A stretch of DNA of 64,000 nucleotides, from positions 44,313-108,312 of the forward strand of contig CANPVN010000002.1 in the NCBI GenBank assembly GCA_947581755.1, written 5' to 3'. Under the pieces are notes generated by a model. That model was not told where the DNA came from. It did no database searches and saw only the letters and a list, made by a program, of their open reading frames with translations. How positions within the stretch are numbered: position 1 is the stretch's first letter; every line of letters begins with the position of its first letter. Position numbers and translations under genes: made by a program. Shown piece after piece: positions 52,487 to 61,667 of the stretch. Source of the stretch: an uncultured Clostridia bacterium. Lineage in GTDB: Bacteria; Bacillota; Clostridia; Christensenellales; Pumilibacteraceae.

Positions 52487-52514
52487 TTGACATATCCGAG
52501 CGAGGTCGTAAATA
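52487..52514 (+). promoter_or_regulatory. Probable promoter for the PRC-barrel gene
   Basis: TTGACA (52487-52492) and TAAATA (52509-52514) with a 16-base spacer; ACGGAGG follows at 52526-52532, before ATG 52538. The -10 match is weak. Confidence 0.55.
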
Positions 52515-52537
52515 AAATTTAAGTACGGAGGTTTTTT

Positions 52538-53275
52538 ATGATAAAACTAAGCGAACTTATAGGCAAGCCATTGTTGGAGTTAAGCAAAGCTGCCGTCTTT
52601 ACCGTCGGCAATGTATTTTTCGACTATAAAAAGAATGCCGCCGTTGCCCTCGAGGTGATTTGCGGAGAGGACGACTGCGAATATAAATATCTCGGATTTG
52701 CGGATATTTACAAAATCGGAGACGCCGTGACAATCAAAAATTCTTCGGTATTCCGCAACGAACGAAAAAACGAATATGCCCCGAGTCCGCTCAACAAACT
52801 CGCTTATACTCAGGACGGAATTGTTTTGGGTACGATAAAAGACGTCGTTCTCGACAATGAAATCGTGAAATCCTATCTGACTGACGATAAAGAACTTTTA
52901 TATCCCGTGATTTCCGTCTCATCCGACGCCATTATCTTCAACGACAGCGGAAAAACGCTGAATTTGGGAAAGCCTCGGATAATCAAAAAAGACAATCGCA
53001 CGGTAAAAATCATCAAAGAAACTCCGCTTGTCGAAGCTCCTCGGGAAGAACAGGTCAAAATTCCCGCGACTCCCGATTACACAACGGTAATTCACTCTCC
53101 CCTCGCCGCGCCCGTAACAAAATACGACTTCTTGCTCGGAAAACGCGCCGATAAAGATATTTTCTCCAATTACGGAAAACTGATAGTCGGAACAAACGAA
53201 CTTATTACCAACGAGATTATTTTGGCTGCAAAAAACGAAGGTAAACTCGTTCAACTCGCAATGCATTCAAGATAA
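52538..53275 (+). CDS. PRC-barrel domain protein
   Basis: A 245-residue cytoplasmic protein with two PRC-barrel-like segments: KLSELIGKPLLELSKAAVFT at the N-terminus and DGIVLGTIKDVVLDNEI near residue 93. The C-terminus (DFLLGKRADKDIFSNYGKLI and TNEIILAAKNEGKLVQLAMH) is typical of clostridial PRC-barrel proteins, in which a GEKI/Y-x-x-x-G-x-L-I strand pair closes the fold. Such barrels bind proteins or RNA; a specific role is not known. No signal peptide. It is convergent with addA, and no terminator is obvious in the 18 bases between. Confidence 0.8.
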   Translation: MIKLSELIGKPLLELSKAAVFTVGNVFFDYKKNAAVALEVICGEDDCEYKYLGFADIYKIGDAVTIKNSSVFRNERKNEYAPSPLNKLAYTQDGIVLGTIKDVVLDNEIVKSYLTDDKELLYPVISVSSDAIIFNDSGKTLNLGKPRIIKKDNRTVKIIKETPLVEAPREEQVKIPATPDYTTVIHSPLAAPVTKYDFLLGKRADKDIFSNYGKLIVGTNELITNEIILAAKNEGKLVQLAMHSR

Positions 53276-53293
53276 TTTACCGCATCTTTTCTA

Positions 53294-56200
53294 TTATATT
53301 TTTATACATTTTTTCAGCCTGAAAGAATAGATATATCTGTCCTTTACGGGCTTTTTGAGTACTTTTTCGACAGCCTGAGAATAGATATCGAGTTGCGTTT
53401 TGTATACGTCGTTGATAACGTTCTCGGGTCTTGTGGTCTTATAATCCACGACAACGAATCCGTCGTCATCTTCTATAAGCAGATCTATCACGCCCTGAAT
53501 GAGAACATCTCCCGTATCGCCGCCCACGTATGACGCCGAGGCGTTGTAGGTAAAGGGAAGTTCGCGATAAAAACTTTTGCCCGAAGTCATTTTTCTTATC
53601 TCGTCAAAGGCAACGGAAATCAAATCTTTATCCACAAGAGCGCGCTTTTCTTCGGGCACCTTTTCCCACTGACTTTCGAAAGGCAAAGTAAAATCCGCCT
53701 TTTCCATAAATTCGTGATAGGCGGTGCCTTTCAACAACGCGCTCTCGCTTCCAGAAAACTCCGAGTCCGTAAAGTCGGGTCTGTGAAGTTCTATGGGAGA
53801 AGTTGCTTCCGCAATCTTCGTAACATAACTCTTGCGTTCGTGTCGTGAGTAAGGAGAAGTGAAAGACATCCTCTTGCGAAGTTCTTGCGCCAACGCGCCC
53901 TCGCTCTTAAGTAAAATCAAACTATCCTCTTTTTTGGTGACTTCCTCGCATATAACGGGCTTTTCCACGGCGGTTATCGCAAAATAAATAAAATCCAAAG
54001 GTGAATTTTTATCAACGGGATCTTTTGCGTCCGTTGTCGTATCGCCATTCGTTTTATTTCTTTTCCCCTTTTCTCCGAAGATCGCAAGCGAATTTTTTGC
54101 GCGAGTCAAGGCAACATAAATAAGCCTTAACTCTTCTTCTCTCTGTCTCTTTTTTTGGTTTTGAGAGGCAACAAACCAATCGAGCGTCGGATTCTTTTGT
54201 CTGTTTTCCTCATCCCATTCTTTAAGATGCAATCCCAACTCGTCGAACATTATATCCTTGGTGTAATCGGTCTTGAGATATTGATGAGAGGTATCGAAAA
54301 AGAGTACGTGGGGAAATTCGAGTCCTTTGCTCTTGTGTATCGTCATTATATTGACGGCGTTCGTTCGATTTGGCGGATTGAAGGCGGGCGACGAAGATTT
54401 TATATAATTCAGATATTCGTAGACGCTCCCTATATATTTGCAGTCCGAGAGATGTTCGAGAAAGGCGTTCAGTACTTCGGGAGCGTTGGGATCGGGCGAA
54501 GCAAACAGATATTTGAAATAATCATGCTCGTAAACCAACTTGTTTACGGTATCGTAAATGGAAAAGAAACGCGAATATTCATAATATTCTTCTATCTTTT
54601 TTCGGAATGCGGCAAGTTTTTCGCCCACATTCGGCAAAGAAAAATTACACGTCTTTGCGTAAAAATTCTCTCCTTCGGAAAGCGCTATCTCGGCAAGTTC
54701 GGAATCGGTAAAGCCGCCGAAAACGGACTTCATCACCGCTATAAGGCTCATCTCGTCACGGAAGTTGTTGAGAAGTTTCAAAAAAGAAATTATTGGCATG
54801 ATTTCCCGTCTCGAACCGAAAGTCTCTTCGTCAAGACTTATATAGGGTATTCCGCGCGCCTCGAAACACGATTTCAGATAGCCCACCTGAGCGGAATTTT
54901 GTCTTATAAGCACGGCGATATCTCCGAAATCGGCGCCTCCCTCTATCAAACTCAAAACATAATCCGCGGCGCAATCGGCTTGAGAAGTGCCGAGGTGACG
55001 CTTGGAATCCTGGAGAATATCGTAAATTTCATTTTCCGTTTCTTCTTCCTCGGGTTTTTCGGATATAAAGGCGGAGACCTCTCCTTCGCTCGGTCTTATA
55101 CTCTTCAACATGGCTTCCGAGGCATAGTCGGTACCGCCGAAATCGACGGTCATAAGTTTACTCATAACGCCGTTGCAAAAATCCGTTATAACTTCGCCGC
55201 TGCGGAAATTTACGTTGAAATCGATAGCCTCGCCGCCTATTCCGCTCTTGTATTTACGATACCTTTCCAAAAAGATATTGGGTTCGCAACCGCGAAAAGC
55301 GTATATGCTTTGTTTGATATCGCCGACATAAAACATCAAACTTCGCTCGGCAAGGCAATTTAAGATCCTTTCCTGCAACGGGTTTATATCCTGATATTCG
55401 TCCACGAAAACATAGTCGTATGAGTTTATTATCTCTTCCCTTATGCCTTGGGTATCAAGCAACTTCGCCACTCCGTGTTCGAGATCGTCAAAATCCATAA
55501 GCGATCTATCCGCTTTTTCCGCTTCGTAACGCTCTTTAAGTTCCTTTGTAAGCCTTACAAGTTCGGTTTTGAAACCCGAAGTACACTCGACGGGCATAGT
55601 CCGAGAGGAAATATATTCGCCGACCAATGACTGAGCGGCTTTTTTGATGATTTTAAATTCTTCGTTGATGTCTGCAAACTCGCCCGAGACATTTCCTCGC
55701 GGAATGGTAAGCGTCGGGATCTGCAAATTCAGAAAACTTTTAAGTTCCTCGATATATTTATAATTGCGTTCGAATTTGGCTTGTCTCGTTTTGAGATCCA
55801 ACTCCTCGAGGCGATCCAAAAGCCTTTTCTGCTGTTTGGAGAAATTTTCGAGTAAAATCTCTTTCCACTTCTCGGGATCGCTGTCCGCCGCATGCTCCAA
55901 CCAAAAGTCGGGATCGTCTCGCGTCATGGCAAAAGAATAAATCGATTGAACGGTTTTTCTTAATGTGTCGTCATTTCTGGAGGTGTAAAGTTTTTCGTAA
56001 AGATTGCAGAACGACTCTTCGCCCGCAAGAAGATTTTCTTGGATTATATCGTCCAATATGCCCGAAAGCACGATCTTGGATTCCCCCTCTTCGAGTATAT
56101 CGAAAGAAGGGTCTATACCCATATAATAAAAATATTTTTTTATTATTCTTTGATACCAACTGTGAAGATTTGTAATATCGGCTTGCGGCAATATCTCCAT

Positions 56201-56449
56201 CTGACGCTTGATATGAGCGTCTGTACCCGCAATTTTACCGAGAGAATTGTACATCTTTTCGCGCATATCCGCCGCCGAACTCTTTGTGAATGTCGAAATC
56301 AACATTCGCTCGAGATCCGCGCCTTCTTTTACTATGGAAAGAATACGCTCCACCATTACCGTGGTCTTGCCGCTTCCCGCAGACGCCGAAACTATTATGT
56401 TTTTATCACGGAGTTCTATCGCTCTCTTTTGTTCATTCGTCCAATTCAT
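53294..56449 (-). CDS. addA: ATP-dependent helicase/nuclease subunit A
   Basis: UvrD-type motor and nuclease of the AddAB complex, which processes double-strand breaks for RecA loading. From ATG 56449 it has 1051 residues, shorter than the usual 1200 or more. Motifs are Walker A SASAGSGKTTVMV, DEYQDINPLQERIL (Walker B), GDIKQSIYAFRGCEP, NIMTIHKSKGLEFPHVLF and LIYVALTRAKNSLAIFGE. The C-terminal nuclease has the GVIDLLIEDDDGFVVVDYKT core. ATG 56449 has GGAGGGC upstream and overlaps addB by 17 bases; the frame extends 46 residues further, into addB, without support. Confidence 0.95.
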   Translation of the reverse strand: MNWTNEQKRAIELRDKNIIVSASAGSGKTTVMVERILSIVKEGADLERMLISTFTKSSAADMREKMYNSLGKIAGTDAHIKRQMEILPQADITNLHSWYQRIIKKYFYYMGIDPSFDILEEGESKIVLSGILDDIIQENLLAGEESFCNLYEKLYTSRNDDTLRKTVQSIYSFAMTRDDPDFWLEHAADSDPEKWKEILLENFSKQQKRLLDRLEELDLKTRQAKFERNYKYIEELKSFLNLQIPTLTIPRGNVSGEFADINEEFKIIKKAAQSLVGEYISSRTMPVECTSGFKTELVRLTKELKERYEAEKADRSLMDFDDLEHGVAKLLDTQGIREEIINSYDYVFVDEYQDINPLQERILNCLAERSLMFYVGDIKQSIYAFRGCEPNIFLERYRKYKSGIGGEAIDFNVNFRSGEVITDFCNGVMSKLMTVDFGGTDYASEAMLKSIRPSEGEVSAFISEKPEEEETENEIYDILQDSKRHLGTSQADCAADYVLSLIEGGADFGDIAVLIRQNSAQVGYLKSCFEARGIPYISLDEETFGSRREIMPIISFLKLLNNFRDEMSLIAVMKSVFGGFTDSELAEIALSEGENFYAKTCNFSLPNVGEKLAAFRKKIEEYYEYSRFFSIYDTVNKLVYEHDYFKYLFASPDPNAPEVLNAFLEHLSDCKYIGSVYEYLNYIKSSSPAFNPPNRTNAVNIMTIHKSKGLEFPHVLFFDTSHQYLKTDYTKDIMFDELGLHLKEWDEENRQKNPTLDWFVASQNQKKRQREEELRLIYVALTRAKNSLAIFGEKGKRNKTNGDTTTDAKDPVDKNSPLDFIYFAITAVEKPVICEEVTKKEDSLILLKSEGALAQELRKRMSFTSPYSRHERKSYVTKIAEATSPIELHRPDFTDSEFSGSESALLKGTAYHEFMEKADFTLPFESQWEKVPEEKRALVDKDLISVAFDEIRKMTSGKSFYRELPFTYNASASYVGGDTGDVLIQGVIDLLIEDDDGFVVVDYKTTRPENVINDVYKTQLDIYSQAVEKVLKKPVKDRYIYSFRLKKCIKI

Positions 56450-59366
56450 CGTTGCCCTCCGTAAAATTTTCCAATTTCTTTCTTCTTTGTATCCTGTAAC
56501 CGTTACTGCTCGAATAACGACAAATTTCTTTGCAATCGCAATATCGGCACGCCGTCTTTCGTCCGTACATATACGGCGCGGTCGCAATATATCCTTTCTC
56601 CATCAACGAAACGGCTCTGTCCGCCAAACTTTTGGCATAATCGCCGAGACTGCAAAGACGTTTTTCATCTATCCCCATACTCGCGGACAATTTTTGCTTC
56701 CCGTCTTTTGCAGTCGTTACTTTTGCGGCAATCACTTTGGACTCATAGTCCGAGCCGTCGAAATGCGTGTCCATTTGTCTTAAAAGTTTTCTGTCGAACA
56801 GTCCGTTGAAACGCAATTTCTTTTCTTCGGTGTTCCAATTTATTTTGAACGGAAACAAGAAAATTGCCGCGGGCTTGTAACCGTTGAGCCTTAATACATA
56901 GGAATAAAGAGAAAGTTGTAAATTCGTGCCGTAAAAAACTTCGGTGGGGTCGAAATCGGCGTTACCCGTCTTGTAATCCACTATTCTCGCCCTGTCTTTC
57001 CATACGTCCATATAGTCTATTTTTCCGCAAAGCCAACCGCCTTCGGCTTCCGTACCCAATCGAAAACTTTTCAATCGAGAGTCGGGATAACCGAAACTTA
57101 TCTCTTCTCCCACGGCGATAAATTCTCCCGCCGAAAAGTGCGAATTCAAAACTTCGCAACCCTTTATCGCTTCCGAAATCAAAAAGTCCAAAGTCGTCGG
57201 CTTTGTAATAAGACCTTTTTTCGCATGCTCGTTTATGACGTTTTGCGTCAATTCCCCGACAAAAGAGGCTATGTCTCCGCCTTTGTATTTCTTGATAAAG
57301 AGTTCTGCTACTTTATGTAAAATGTTTCCTATATCGTTTGCGCCTATCTCCGCCTTTTCCGCGGGTTTTGCCCGAAGTCCGTATGTGATAAAATGCATAT
57401 ATGGGCATTTGTAAAAAGCCGACAGCCGCGAAACGGAAAACACCGATGAGGAGAACAGTTTTTCGGCAAATTCTCGGGGTAAAAATTCCTCTTCGCGCGG
57501 CAAAGAATATCTGTAAATTTGCTCTCCGAGAGCAGTGAAAAGAGGAAAAGCGACGTCTCGGACATTGCCGCGAATATCACCGAAAAGAGAATACTCGGAC
57601 ATGGCGTTCAATAACAACTCTTCGGCGGCGGGACGAACTCCCGCAAAAAAGGGCAACAGAGAATTGTCGTTATACAAATGAGTCAATTCATCGTCTCTCG
57701 TCGTCACGATAACTTTCTTTTGCGCGATCAAGTTCTTCAAAGTCGCGCTTTTCCCCGAAGGTAAATTTTTATCGTAAGAAATAAAAAGCTTGTCGGCGCT
57801 CGAAAGCAACATACATAACTCCGAACAGTGTCGCTTGTTCGTTTCCGACGAAGTTATAAGTTCGAGATTTGCCGCGGAAATATCATAATCGCTTATAATG
57901 CCGCTTTCTTCGCTTTTGACAGGCAAAACGTCCTCGTTGAAATCTGGAATAAACATGTAACGAAAATGCTGTCCTCGGAAAGCCGTTACGTCTCCCACGG
58001 CGACGGAACCGCTCAAAGGCGGGAGCAACGCTATTTCCACCGCTTCTATACCGTCCTCGAAAATCTCGCTCAAAAGCGTAAAATCCGCGTTTTCCGCAAG
58101 CGCAGATATGAATTTAACGGTTTTCAACAATTCTTCGACGGAGTTTATTCCCATCTCATCGTCGAATTTCTTGCCTATCTCTCCTTTCCTTTTGCAAACT
58201 TCGCTTACGTATTCGTAAAAATCCGCAGAACGAACCGAAGTCTTTCCTATGAGTTTGAGAGCGTCAACTTCGGCAATGAGTTTTTTTCGTATATCCTCGA
58301 CTCCGACTGCTTTTTCATCGCCGAAAATCTCGAAACTCTCTTCGAAACCCTTGTAATCGATTGCGTACTTTTCGCAAAACAATTCGAAATTATCCGACTC
58401 CGCCTTGGATATTCCGAAATAAGGGTTCTTAACGAGTTCCAACACATCCTTTCTTCTCAATCCGCGCTTTACGACATTAAACAAGGCAATCAAAAATCTC
58501 GGCAAGGGATGAGACGAGAATTTATATTTGTAATCGAGGCAATAAGGTATCTTGTATTCCTCGAAAATTCTTTTTATATGATTGCGACACGGCCCCATAC
58601 ATACAACGTTCATATCGGAGTACGGAACTCCTTTATAAGCGGCGTCGGCAATTCGTACCGCGATCTCCTTCAACTGCTCGGCGGCGCCGCAACATTCCAT
58701 AACTTCGATATTGTCGGTAACGCTTTCCAAATTACCGTTTGCGGGGCAACTTGTAAATACAAAATTATCCGCGCTCTCGGAAATATATTTAAGCAGTTCC
58801 TTCTCGTCCGCCGTCACAAGATCGAAATTGGAAGCGTATACGTCGGAATTTGCAAAAAAACCGTCGGAAATCGCCTCTTTCAACAATCTTATGCGAGAAG
58901 AAGAATCGGCATAAGAGCCGCTCTTTTCAAGATAACGCTCGTATATAAGCGCAATATCTCGGAATTTGGAAGAAGGTATCGCCCTCAGCTCCTCGGGAGT
59001 TATACCGTTCTTTTTCAACAATATTATCGCATCGTAAATTTTTTCCGAGAAACCGCGATACCTGCTGCTCTTTACAAAACAACTCAATTTCAACTCGGGA
59101 AGCAAACTGCGTATGAGCATTACCGCTTGCTCTTTTCCCAAAGGCTCGGCGTCACATAACTTGAAAAACAACCTGTTGAAAGACACGACATTCACATCGA
59201 AATATCCGCCGCCGTAATCGCATAATTTCTTTTCGGCATAAAGAGTATAATTATCGGGCAAAATCAGAAAAGTCCTTTTCCGCAAATCCGCTTTCCGATT
59301 TTTAATACGAAAAAGAATCTCGTCCATTGCCTGTGTATAATCTTTACAAACTTTTTCTTCAACCAT
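56433..59366 (-). CDS. addB: ATP-dependent nuclease subunit B
   Basis: Partner of AddA. The 977-residue chain has a degenerate helicase-like body and a C-terminal RecB-type nuclease: GKIDYMDVWKDRARIVDYKT gives the D...DYK core. Four cysteines typical of the AddB Fe-S staple are seen in FYKCPYMHF (about residue 670) and CRYCDCKEIC near the C-terminus. The N-terminus (ILFRIKNRKADLRKRTFLIL) has no Walker A motif, unlike Bacillus AddB. ATG 59366 was chosen although there is no ribosome binding site, because a promoter lies directly upstream and would start transcription at this ATG; an upstream TTG at 59402 lies within that promoter. Confidence 0.9.
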   Translation of the reverse strand: MVEEKVCKDYTQAMDEILFRIKNRKADLRKRTFLILPDNYTLYAEKKLCDYGGGYFDVNVVSFNRLFFKLCDAEPLGKEQAVMLIRSLLPELKLSCFVKSSRYRGFSEKIYDAIILLKKNGITPEELRAIPSSKFRDIALIYERYLEKSGSYADSSSRIRLLKEAISDGFFANSDVYASNFDLVTADEKELLKYISESADNFVFTSCPANGNLESVTDNIEVMECCGAAEQLKEIAVRIADAAYKGVPYSDMNVVCMGPCRNHIKRIFEEYKIPYCLDYKYKFSSHPLPRFLIALFNVVKRGLRRKDVLELVKNPYFGISKAESDNFELFCEKYAIDYKGFEESFEIFGDEKAVGVEDIRKKLIAEVDALKLIGKTSVRSADFYEYVSEVCKRKGEIGKKFDDEMGINSVEELLKTVKFISALAENADFTLLSEIFEDGIEAVEIALLPPLSGSVAVGDVTAFRGQHFRYMFIPDFNEDVLPVKSEESGIISDYDISAANLELITSSETNKRHCSELCMLLSSADKLFISYDKNLPSGKSATLKNLIAQKKVIVTTRDDELTHLYNDNSLLPFFAGVRPAAEELLLNAMSEYSLFGDIRGNVRDVAFPLFTALGEQIYRYSLPREEEFLPREFAEKLFSSSVFSVSRLSAFYKCPYMHFITYGLRAKPAEKAEIGANDIGNILHKVAELFIKKYKGGDIASFVGELTQNVINEHAKKGLITKPTTLDFLISEAIKGCEVLNSHFSAGEFIAVGEEISFGYPDSRLKSFRLGTEAEGGWLCGKIDYMDVWKDRARIVDYKTGNADFDPTEVFYGTNLQLSLYSYVLRLNGYKPAAIFLFPFKINWNTEEKKLRFNGLFDRKLLRQMDTHFDGSDYESKVIAAKVTTAKDGKQKLSASMGIDEKRLCSLGDYAKSLADRAVSLMEKGYIATAPYMYGRKTACRYCDCKEICRYSSSNGYRIQRRKKLENFTEGNDELDE

Positions 59367-59372
59367 AATAAT

Positions 59373-59402
59373 ATTATAGCTTTTAATAAGTTGATAAATC
59401 AA
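59373..59402 (-). promoter_or_regulatory. Promoter for addB-addA
   Basis: TTGATT (59397-59402), 18-base spacer, TATAAT (59373-59378). The ATG begins seven bases after the -10 box, so the mRNA would be leaderless. Confidence 0.7.
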
Positions 59403-59419
59403 GTAAAATGTGGTACACT
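59391..59419 (+). promoter_or_regulatory. Promoter for the 59448 lipoprotein gene, overlapping the addB promoter
   Basis: TTGATA (59391-59396), 17-base spacer, TACACT (59414-59419). The two divergent -35 boxes are adjacent, so polymerases would compete. Confidence 0.6.
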
Positions 59420-59447
59420 ATAGGAAACTTTTCTTTAAGGACAAATT

Positions 59448-60434
59448 ATGAAACGTATTATTTCTGTTTTATTTGCATTGATCGTGACTCTGTGCTTCAC
59501 CGCATGCGCAGGCACGCCTCAAAACTCCGCGCTTAAAGGACAAAAACCTTGGGATTGGGGTTCAAGCACAATTTACGAACGCAGCGATTACAGCGTCAAA
59601 AGAACAGACGCTAACGATAACATCCTCGGCGAAGGCACAATGAGTTTTATCCTCGAATCCGCAACCGACGTCATCGCAAAAAACGAGACCAACACAACGG
59701 ACTTTCTCAGACTCAAAATGAATTTCTCGCTCTCGCTTGCCGACTCGGAAAACAAAGATACTTTGGAATCCGAAGTCATCTTTACAAAAAGTTCTCTTTC
59801 TCCTATATGGATGCACAAAAAAGCGGTTATTGCGCCTCGCCCCAATACCATAAACGACAGCTACGAATTGGAAATTTGCTATAACGAAAATTATTATTGC
59901 CGCAATTATCATGAAGAATATACCTCTCCTAAAGGATATTACTCTCAATATTCCTTCGATAACGGCAATATCTCGGAGTTGAATATTAAAAACGGCGATT
60001 ACTATGATAACGAAGAATTGTTTTTCGTTATCCGCTCTATGACGGATCTGAAAACAGGCGCATCTCTGTCGGTATATATCACCAATGGATATGAGATGTT
60101 CAATCAAAATAAATTTTTTACCTACCTCATAAGCGTCGTCTGCGGCTCCTCTACCGTCAATATCAAAATGAACGATACCATTACCGCCAAGTTCTCGGAT
60201 GAAAAACTCGCCGTAAACGAGGACGAAAAACTTGTACCCTGTATCCTCGCAAACGCTTATATAAACGATAAAAACAGGGGCGCGCCCATAATCCTTTATT
60301 ATGCCGCCAATCCCTTCGATTCCCCGAACACGGGTTTTTGCCTTATGAAAATGGAAACAAGCGAATATAATTCCGATACCCGTTCTCTCGCCTACAAAAC
60401 AACTTACGAACTTACCGATTACAGGTCAAGATAA
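59448..60434 (+). CDS. Lipoprotein of unknown function
   Basis: A 328-residue lipoprotein: signal peptide MKRIISVLFALIVTLCFTAC with the lipid cysteine at 20. The mature part is beta-rich, starts KPWDWGSSTIYERSDYSVKR and continues with SFILESATDVIAKNETN, a LSPIWMHKKAV segment and YYAANPFDSPNTGFCLMKME. This resembles clostridial lipoproteins of about 300 residues with no assigned role; I do not know a domain name. AAGGAC precedes the ATG. Its own promoter and a terminator make it monocistronic. Confidence 0.8.
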   Translation: MKRIISVLFALIVTLCFTACAGTPQNSALKGQKPWDWGSSTIYERSDYSVKRTDANDNILGEGTMSFILESATDVIAKNETNTTDFLRLKMNFSLSLADSENKDTLESEVIFTKSSLSPIWMHKKAVIAPRPNTINDSYELEICYNENYYCRNYHEEYTSPKGYYSQYSFDNGNISELNIKNGDYYDNEELFFVIRSMTDLKTGASLSVYITNGYEMFNQNKFFTYLISVVCGSSTVNIKMNDTITAKFSDEKLAVNEDEKLVPCILANAYINDKNRGAPIILYYAANPFDSPNTGFCLMKMETSEYNSDTRSLAYKTTYELTDYRSR

Positions 60435-60467
60435 CAGACGACACAGACAATTTATTCTACCCAACTT

Positions 60468-60506
60468 AAAAAAGAGCCCGAAATTACAATCCGCGCTCTT
60501 TTTTTT
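60468..60506 (+). terminator. Intrinsic terminator after the 59448 lipoprotein gene
   Basis: AAAAAAGAGC (60468-60477) pairs with GCTCTTTTTT (60495-60504), followed by further T. Loop of 17 bases. Confidence 0.7.
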
Positions 60507-60605
60507 GGTTTCAATCGATAATTATCAATAGATCAAATATATAACTTCAAAAAAACAATTCGTTCTCAAAAGCGTATAAATCCAAGTCGGCTTAGTTTAA
60601 TATGT

Positions 60606-61108
60606 CTATGATCTCTTCAAAGTATATTGCTCATTATCATAAATCAGCGACATTGCATTTTCGGGATCTGACAATTCACTCGGAGAAATTGCGGCAACTT
60701 TGGTGTTTTCTTCATATAAACTCCAATCTGTACGAACAACGAAATCGGCTTTTTTTAAATAGGATTCATAAAAAGCAAATCCGTCTATCTGCTTTATGCT
60801 CGTGTTAAATGTCACAGACTCAATACAATTGCAGCCATAGAATGCAAACATAGCAATTGAGTCTGCTCGGGTATCATCGTCGGTTCACCGTTTTTATATC
60901 TTTTTATATTGTCAAATGCCAAATTCTCTGCCGTTAGTCCGTCTTTGAACTGTTGCTCGTATTCTCCCTTTAAAAGAAGTCTGATTCTATTGTCAAAATA
61001 TCCGTAAACTTGATCTTTAAGTTTGTGAACATTCGAACAACCCGTCAGCGTCATCGCGCCCGCAAACACAGTCAATGCAAGTAATAAACTTATTAATTTT
61101 TTTGCCAT
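60606..61108 (-). pseudogene. Frameshifted lipoprotein with leucine-rich-repeat tail
   Basis: The gene starts at ATG 61108 with the shared signal peptide (MAKKLISLLLALTVF, lipid Cys24) and a first module (LLLKGEYEQQFKDGLTAENL, then FDNIKRYKNGEP). The frame then runs into unrelated sequence and stops at 60812. In another frame, starting near 60890, the DNA encodes DDTRADSIAMFAFYGCNCIE and SVTFNTSIKQIDGFAFYES, a clear BspA-type repeat, to a stop at 60606. One indel near 60885-60900 would join the two. It may be a real inactivation, a phase change or a sequence error. It is the last gene behind 61159 and 61668. Confidence 0.6.
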
Positions 61109-61136
61109 GTTTTGTTCTCCTTTATCTGAAATTTAT
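61038..61136 (-). repeat. Signal-peptide cassette, copy 1
   Basis: A 99-base block with the ribosome binding site AAGGAGAAC and the signal-peptide codons up to the lipid cysteine. It differs from copies 2 and 3 at one base (61070 region, A for G). Confidence 0.9.
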
Positions 61137-61158
61137 TTAAGAGAAAGCTATCTCCTTT

Positions 61159-61647
61159 TTATTTATATCTGAAAATCATTATCGGCGGTGATGAGGTAAA
61201 AGCAAAGCCATCTGTCTCAACAATATGTTCCCATGCCGCATAATAGTATGGGAACACATCTTGTACCGCATAACATCCGTGATAATAACCATAGGGCATA
61301 AAGAGAGGAAATGACATATTTTTCGCGTCTTTTATATGTTCATTATCCACTTTTTTATCTCCTACTGCGTTGTAAGAAAACCATGCTTTTTTTATATCAA
61401 GTTGTTGTCTGTCACTCAATTCGTTATACTCTGCCGTCGGTGTAAATTCCACTTCTTCTCCGTTAATTTCTACTTTTCCGTAGCGTAAATATAAGATATT
61501 CATTACATCCTCTTTTGTTATCCAACCTTGCTCATACGCTACCCATATCTCGCATATTTCACCTTTGACAGGATTACACCCGAAAAATGCCGACATTATG
61601 AAAATCAATATTAAAGATATTATCATTGAAACTGTCTTTTTTACCAT
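61159..61647 (-). CDS. Small lipoprotein of unknown function
   Basis: A 162-residue lipoprotein (signal peptide ending SAFFGC). The mature part is aromatic-rich: EICEIWVAYEQGWITKEDV, NILYLRYGKVEINGEEVEF, then NMSFPLFMPYGYYHGCYAV and PPIMIFRYK. I recognise no family. Its signal peptide is not the cassette type of its neighbours. It lies 20 bases after the 61668 gene and 50 bases before the frameshifted gene; GAGGAGAAG precedes the ATG. It is probably in one transcript with both. Confidence 0.7.
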   Translation of the reverse strand: MVKKTVSMIISLILIFIMSAFFGCNPVKGEICEIWVAYEQGWITKEDVMNILYLRYGKVEINGEEVEFTPTAEYNELSDRQQLDIKKAWFSYNAVGDKKVDNEHIKDAKNMSFPLFMPYGYYHGCYAVQDVFPYYYAAWEHIVETDGFAFTSSPPIMIFRYK

Positions 61648-61667
61648 ACTCTTCTCCTCACGATTCC

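Noticed and set aside
57828..59159. 443-residue open frame on the plus strand
   Set aside because: Antisense to addB, with no start signals. The same holds for the long plus-strand frames at 31888-33099, 39398-40636, 42033-43247 and 54155-55363.
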